DNA of 35,508 bases from an uncultured Monoglobus sp. GTDB taxonomy: Bacteria; Bacillota; Clostridia; Monoglobales; Monoglobaceae. The number at the start of each line of letters is the position of its first letter. Positions within the stretch are counted from its first letter, which is position 1. The notes beneath the pieces are model-generated. The model did no database searches and was not told the origin of the DNA. It was given only the letters and a program-made list of their open reading frames with translations. The position numbers and the translations under genes are program-made. The stretch is from assembly GCA_947628795.1 (NCBI GenBank), contig CANRBF010000018.1, positions 1-35,508 on the forward strand, in the 5' to 3' direction. Below, one piece after another: positions 32,969 through 35,508 of this stretch.

Positions 32969-33202
32969 ATGGACGAGAGCACCTTCGGGGATTATATAAC
33001 GGTCCTAGCCGAGGAGGACGGGGTCACGATCATCGGGCTGACCCGCGGCAGAGACACCAAGTTCCACCACACGGAAAAGCTCGACAAGGGAGAGGCGTAT
33101 ATCGCCCAGTTCACCGAGAACACCTCGGCGATCAAGATCAGAGGAAAAGCAAAACTTTATACAAAAACAGGAATAATAAATGTAGGGGAGGTAGACAAAT
33201 GA
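32969..33202 (+). CDS. mtrB: TRAP, tryptophan RNA-binding attenuation protein
   Basis: A 77-residue homolog of B. subtilis MtrB. The diagnostic run GVTIIGLTRGRDTKFHHTEK continues as LDKGEAYIAQFTENTSAIKIRGKA and is nearly the same as the Bacillus protein; it includes tryptophan-loop and RNA-contact residues (Lys/Lys/Arg around KFHH, EKLDKG and KIRGKA). TRAP forms an 11-subunit ring that, with tryptophan, wraps RNA with repeated (G/U)AG triplets and represses trp genes. AGGAGG lies 6 bases upstream. It overlaps pyk by ATGA; the usual Bacillus neighbour is folE. No trp gene is in the window. Confidence 0.93.
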   Translation: MDESTFGDYITVLAEEDGVTIIGLTRGRDTKFHHTEKLDKGEAYIAQFTENTSAIKIRGKAKLYTKTGIINVGEVDK

Positions 33203-34959
33203 CAAGAAAAACCAAAATCATCTGCACCCTGGGTCCCGCGACCGACGACCCGGAGGTGCTCAGAAAGCTGATGCTGGGCGGTATGAACTGTGCCAGGATC
33301 AATTTTTCACACGGCACGCACGAGGATCATCTCGTCCGCATAAACGCGGTCAAGAAGATGCGCGAGGAGCTGAATCTGCCCGTGGCTCTGCTGCTTGACA
33401 CAAAGGGCCCCGAGGTCAGGACCGGCGACTTCAAAGAGGGAAAGGTAATGCTTGAGGCGGGCCAGACCTTCACGCTCACGCCCAAAAAGGTCATGGGCGA
33501 CGAGAAGCGCTGCATGATAACCTACAAGCATCTTGCCGAGGACGTGCGCCCCGGCGACAAGGTACTGATCGACGACGGTCTGATCGAGATGGTGGTTTCA
33601 AACGTCAAGGGCGGCGACGTGATCTGCGAGGTCATGAACGGCGGCCCGGTCAGCAACCACAAGGGGATCAACGTGCCCGGCATCGAGCTGAGCATGGACT
33701 ACATGAGCGAGAAGGACGAGGCGGACATCAAGTTCGGCATCGAGCAGGACTTTGATTTTATCGCGGCGTCGTTCGTGCGCTCCGCCTTCGACGTGCTTGA
33801 GATCAAGCGCATCCTCGAGCAGAACGGCGGAGAGGACATCCAGATCATCTCAAAGATCGAGAACAGGCAGGGCGTTGACAACGTTGAGTCGATACTCAAA
33901 GTCAGCGACGGAATCATGGTCGCCAGAGGCGACATGGGCGTTGAGATCTCGTTCGACGAGCTGCCCGCCATTCAGAAAAAGCTTATCCAGCAGTGCTACA
34001 GCGCGGGCAAGATGGTCGTCACCGCCACGCAGATGCTGGACAGCATAACCTACAATCCGCGCCCGACCCGTGCCGAGATATCCGACGTTGCCAACGCGGT
34101 GTACGACGGAACCTCGATCGTTATGCTCTCGGGCGAGACCGCGGTGGGCAAGTACCCCGTCCGCGCTCTCAGGACAATGGCGCAGATCTGCAACAAGACC
34201 GAGGAAAAGATCGACTACATAGCGCAGTTTGAGTCGCGGCACATCGAGCAGTCGCCCAGCGTTTCGAACGCGATCAGCCATTCTTCCTGCACCACCGCCC
34301 ACGATCTGGGCGCCACCGCGATCATCACGGTGTCCAAGTCGGGCTACACGCCGCGCCAGATAGCGGCCTACAGACCCAGCTGCCCGATAATCGCGGGAAC
34401 CATGAGCAAGAAGGCGTGGCGCCAGCTCAATCTGAGCTGGGGCATAACCCCGATCCTGACCGAGATGAAGAATACAAGCGACGAGCTGTTCACCCATGCG
34501 GTAGAGTGCGCGGTCGAGGAGACCGATATCGTCAAGAAGGGCGACGTTGTCGTTCTGACGGGCGGATCGCCTCTCGGAATCAGCGGCACCACCAACGTGC
34601 TCAAGGTGCAGCTGGTGGGCGACATGCTGGCGTCGGGCCAGAGCATCTCCACCAATTCGGTCAGCGGCAAGGTTTGCGTCGCGGCCAACAGCAACGAGGC
34701 GCTCAAGAACTTTGAGGACGGCGACATACTGGTTATCCATGAGACCAACAACGAGCTTATATCCCTTTGCAGACGCGCCTCGGCCATCATCACCGAGGTG
34801 GGCGGCGCCACTTCCCACGCGGCTATCGTGGGCATGACGCTGGATATCCCCGTGCTGGTCGGCGTTGACGGAGCCACCAAGCTGCTCAAAAACGGCACGA
34901 CCGTGACTATCGACGGCCCCAGAGGTCAGGTATATTCGGGCGTCGCCAAGATAATGTAA
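33199..34959 (+). CDS. pyk: Pyruvate kinase with C-terminal PEP-utiliser domain
   Basis: A 586-residue glycolytic enzyme transferring phosphate from PEP to ADP. N-terminus RKTKIICTLGPATDD; substrate and metal motifs NFSHGTHEDH, LLDTKGPEVRTG, and the active-site helix MVARGDMGVEI, then ATQMLDSI. After the usual ~475 residues an extra domain carries GGATSHAAIVGMTLDIPVLVG, the PEP-synthase/enzyme-I-like phosphohistidine domain found in Bacillus-type pyruvate kinases. Translationally coupled to mtrB (ATGA). Confidence 0.96.
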   Translation: MTRKTKIICTLGPATDDPEVLRKLMLGGMNCARINFSHGTHEDHLVRINAVKKMREELNLPVALLLDTKGPEVRTGDFKEGKVMLEAGQTFTLTPKKVMGDEKRCMITYKHLAEDVRPGDKVLIDDGLIEMVVSNVKGGDVICEVMNGGPVSNHKGINVPGIELSMDYMSEKDEADIKFGIEQDFDFIAASFVRSAFDVLEIKRILEQNGGEDIQIISKIENRQGVDNVESILKVSDGIMVARGDMGVEISFDELPAIQKKLIQQCYSAGKMVVTATQMLDSITYNPRPTRAEISDVANAVYDGTSIVMLSGETAVGKYPVRALRTMAQICNKTEEKIDYIAQFESRHIEQSPSVSNAISHSSCTTAHDLGATAIITVSKSGYTPRQIAAYRPSCPIIAGTMSKKAWRQLNLSWGITPILTEMKNTSDELFTHAVECAVEETDIVKKGDVVVLTGGSPLGISGTTNVLKVQLVGDMLASGQSISTNSVSGKVCVAANSNEALKNFEDGDILVIHETNNELISLCRRASAIITEVGGATSHAAIVGMTLDIPVLVGVDGATKLLKNGTTVTIDGPRGQVYSGVAKIM

Positions 34960-34981
34960 CGCGTTAAGAGGCGAGTTTTAA

Positions 34982-35389
34982 TTGTTCAGAACCAAGATAA
35001 CGGTGCGCTACGCCGAGACCGACAGTATGGGCGTCGTGCACCATTCAAGATATTTTCCGTGGTTCGAGGTGGGAAGGACCGAGTTTTTCAAAACCTGCGG
35101 AATGTCCTACCGTGAAGTTGAGGAGCGGGGCGTGCTGCTGCCGCTCCTTGACTGTTACGCCAAATTTATCCGCGGAGCCAAATACCAGGACGACGTGTGG
35201 ATAGAGGTCAGCCTCAGACGGCTGGGCGCCGCAAAGTGCGTTTTTGATTATAAGATAATACGCTGCGAGGACGAGTGCCTTCTCGCCGAGGGGTACACCA
35301 CCCACGGCTTCACCGACAGGGAATTTAAGCCCCTCAACCTCAAGAAAAAATACCCCGAAATATACGCCGCCCTGGAGGGACTGATGTAG
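34982..35389 (+). CDS. YbgC-type acyl-CoA thioesterase (hotdog fold)
   Basis: A 135-residue single-hotdog-domain protein. The motif VRYAETDSMGVVHHSRYFPWFEVGRTEFF, with the catalytic Asp in ETDSMG, defines the 4-hydroxybenzoyl-CoA/YbgC thioesterase family. Substrate is unknown. The start codon is TTG, with AGAGGCGAG upstream. It follows pyk by 22 bases and is probably co-transcribed. Its stop TAG (35387-35389) is the first unit of a heptad repeat. Confidence 0.88.
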   Translation: MFRTKITVRYAETDSMGVVHHSRYFPWFEVGRTEFFKTCGMSYREVEERGVLLPLLDCYAKFIRGAKYQDDVWIEVSLRRLGAAKCVFDYKIIRCEDECLLAEGYTTHGFTDREFKPLNLKKKYPEIYAALEGLM

Positions 35390-35508
35390 GAACTAGGAAA
35401 TGAGAACTAGCGACTAGGTTCGCCTCCCTCTCCGTCGCCTACGGCGCCACCTCTCCCTCCCCGGAGGGCGAGGCAATAAATAGGCTCCCCGGAGGGCGAG
35501 GCTGTCGG
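35387..35508 (+). repeat. TAG heptads followed by palindromic module C
   Basis: Heptads TAGGAAC, TAGGAAA, TGAGAAC, TAGCGAC, TAGG (35387-35418) start at the thioesterase stop codon. Module C follows, with CGCC/GGCG and CCTCCCCGGAGGG palindromes, closely matching 29660-29720, then a second partial CTCCCCGGAGGG copy running off the window end. Confidence 0.85.

Overview
The window reads as a chromosomal segment of an endospore-forming, low-to-mid GC Clostridia (Firmicutes) genome. The evidence is a spoIIA-sigF-spoVA sporulation cluster, consensus sigma-A promoters with Firmicutes-type AGGAGG ribosome sites, an agr-type peptide quorum-sensing locus, a TRAP (mtrB) gene and a PEP-phosphotransferase cassette. 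I cannot name the species.

Layout. Positions 1-517 hold the tail of an rRNA operon: the 23S 3' end, a long repeat-filled spacer, 5S and a terminator. Positions 579-4017 hold an agr-like locus: a LytTR-site promoter driving a short apparently non-coding transcript, then agrA-agrC under their own promoter, then a second LytTR-site promoter driving one ORF in which AgrB (the processing protease) is fused in frame to an AgrD-like pro-peptide. Positions 4146-7559 (minus) hold spoIIAA-spoIIAB-sigF-spoVAC-spoVAD-spoVAE. A BspA-like surface LRR protein (minus) and a small Xre regulator (plus) diverge at about 9.4 kb. Positions 9851-15690 (plus) hold a complete fructose PTS operon: fruR-fruK-fruA(EIIABC)-ptsH-ptsI.

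Positions 15848-21376 (minus) hold dxs-tlyA-nadK-recN, split by a repeat cassette. Positions 21462-24916 (minus) hold two fused histidine-biosynthesis genes, HisZ-HisG and HisA-HisI-HisE, followed by a VOC-fold protein. Positions 25272-27748 (minus) hold an unusual membrane cluster: a pentameric ligand-gated-channel-like protein, a voltage-gated-type K+ channel and an ECF S-component-like protein. Then come a 42-residue small ORF and murA (plus), a polar amino-acid ABC transporter operon (minus, 29760-32729), mtrB-pyk translationally coupled (plus), and a YbgC-type thioesterase.

Two themes stand out. First, the agr-like locus: the AgrB-AgrD fusion and two promoters with identical 21-bp-spaced direct repeats form a self-contained circuit in which peptide signalling would switch on peptide production and a possible RNAIII-like RNA. 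Second, a dispersed repeat system: heptad tracts of the form TAGnnnn, combined with GC-rich palindromic modules, fill many of the intergenic gaps. Because 7 is not a multiple of 3, three successive units put a UAG in all three frames, and three genes in this window take their stop codon from such a tract.
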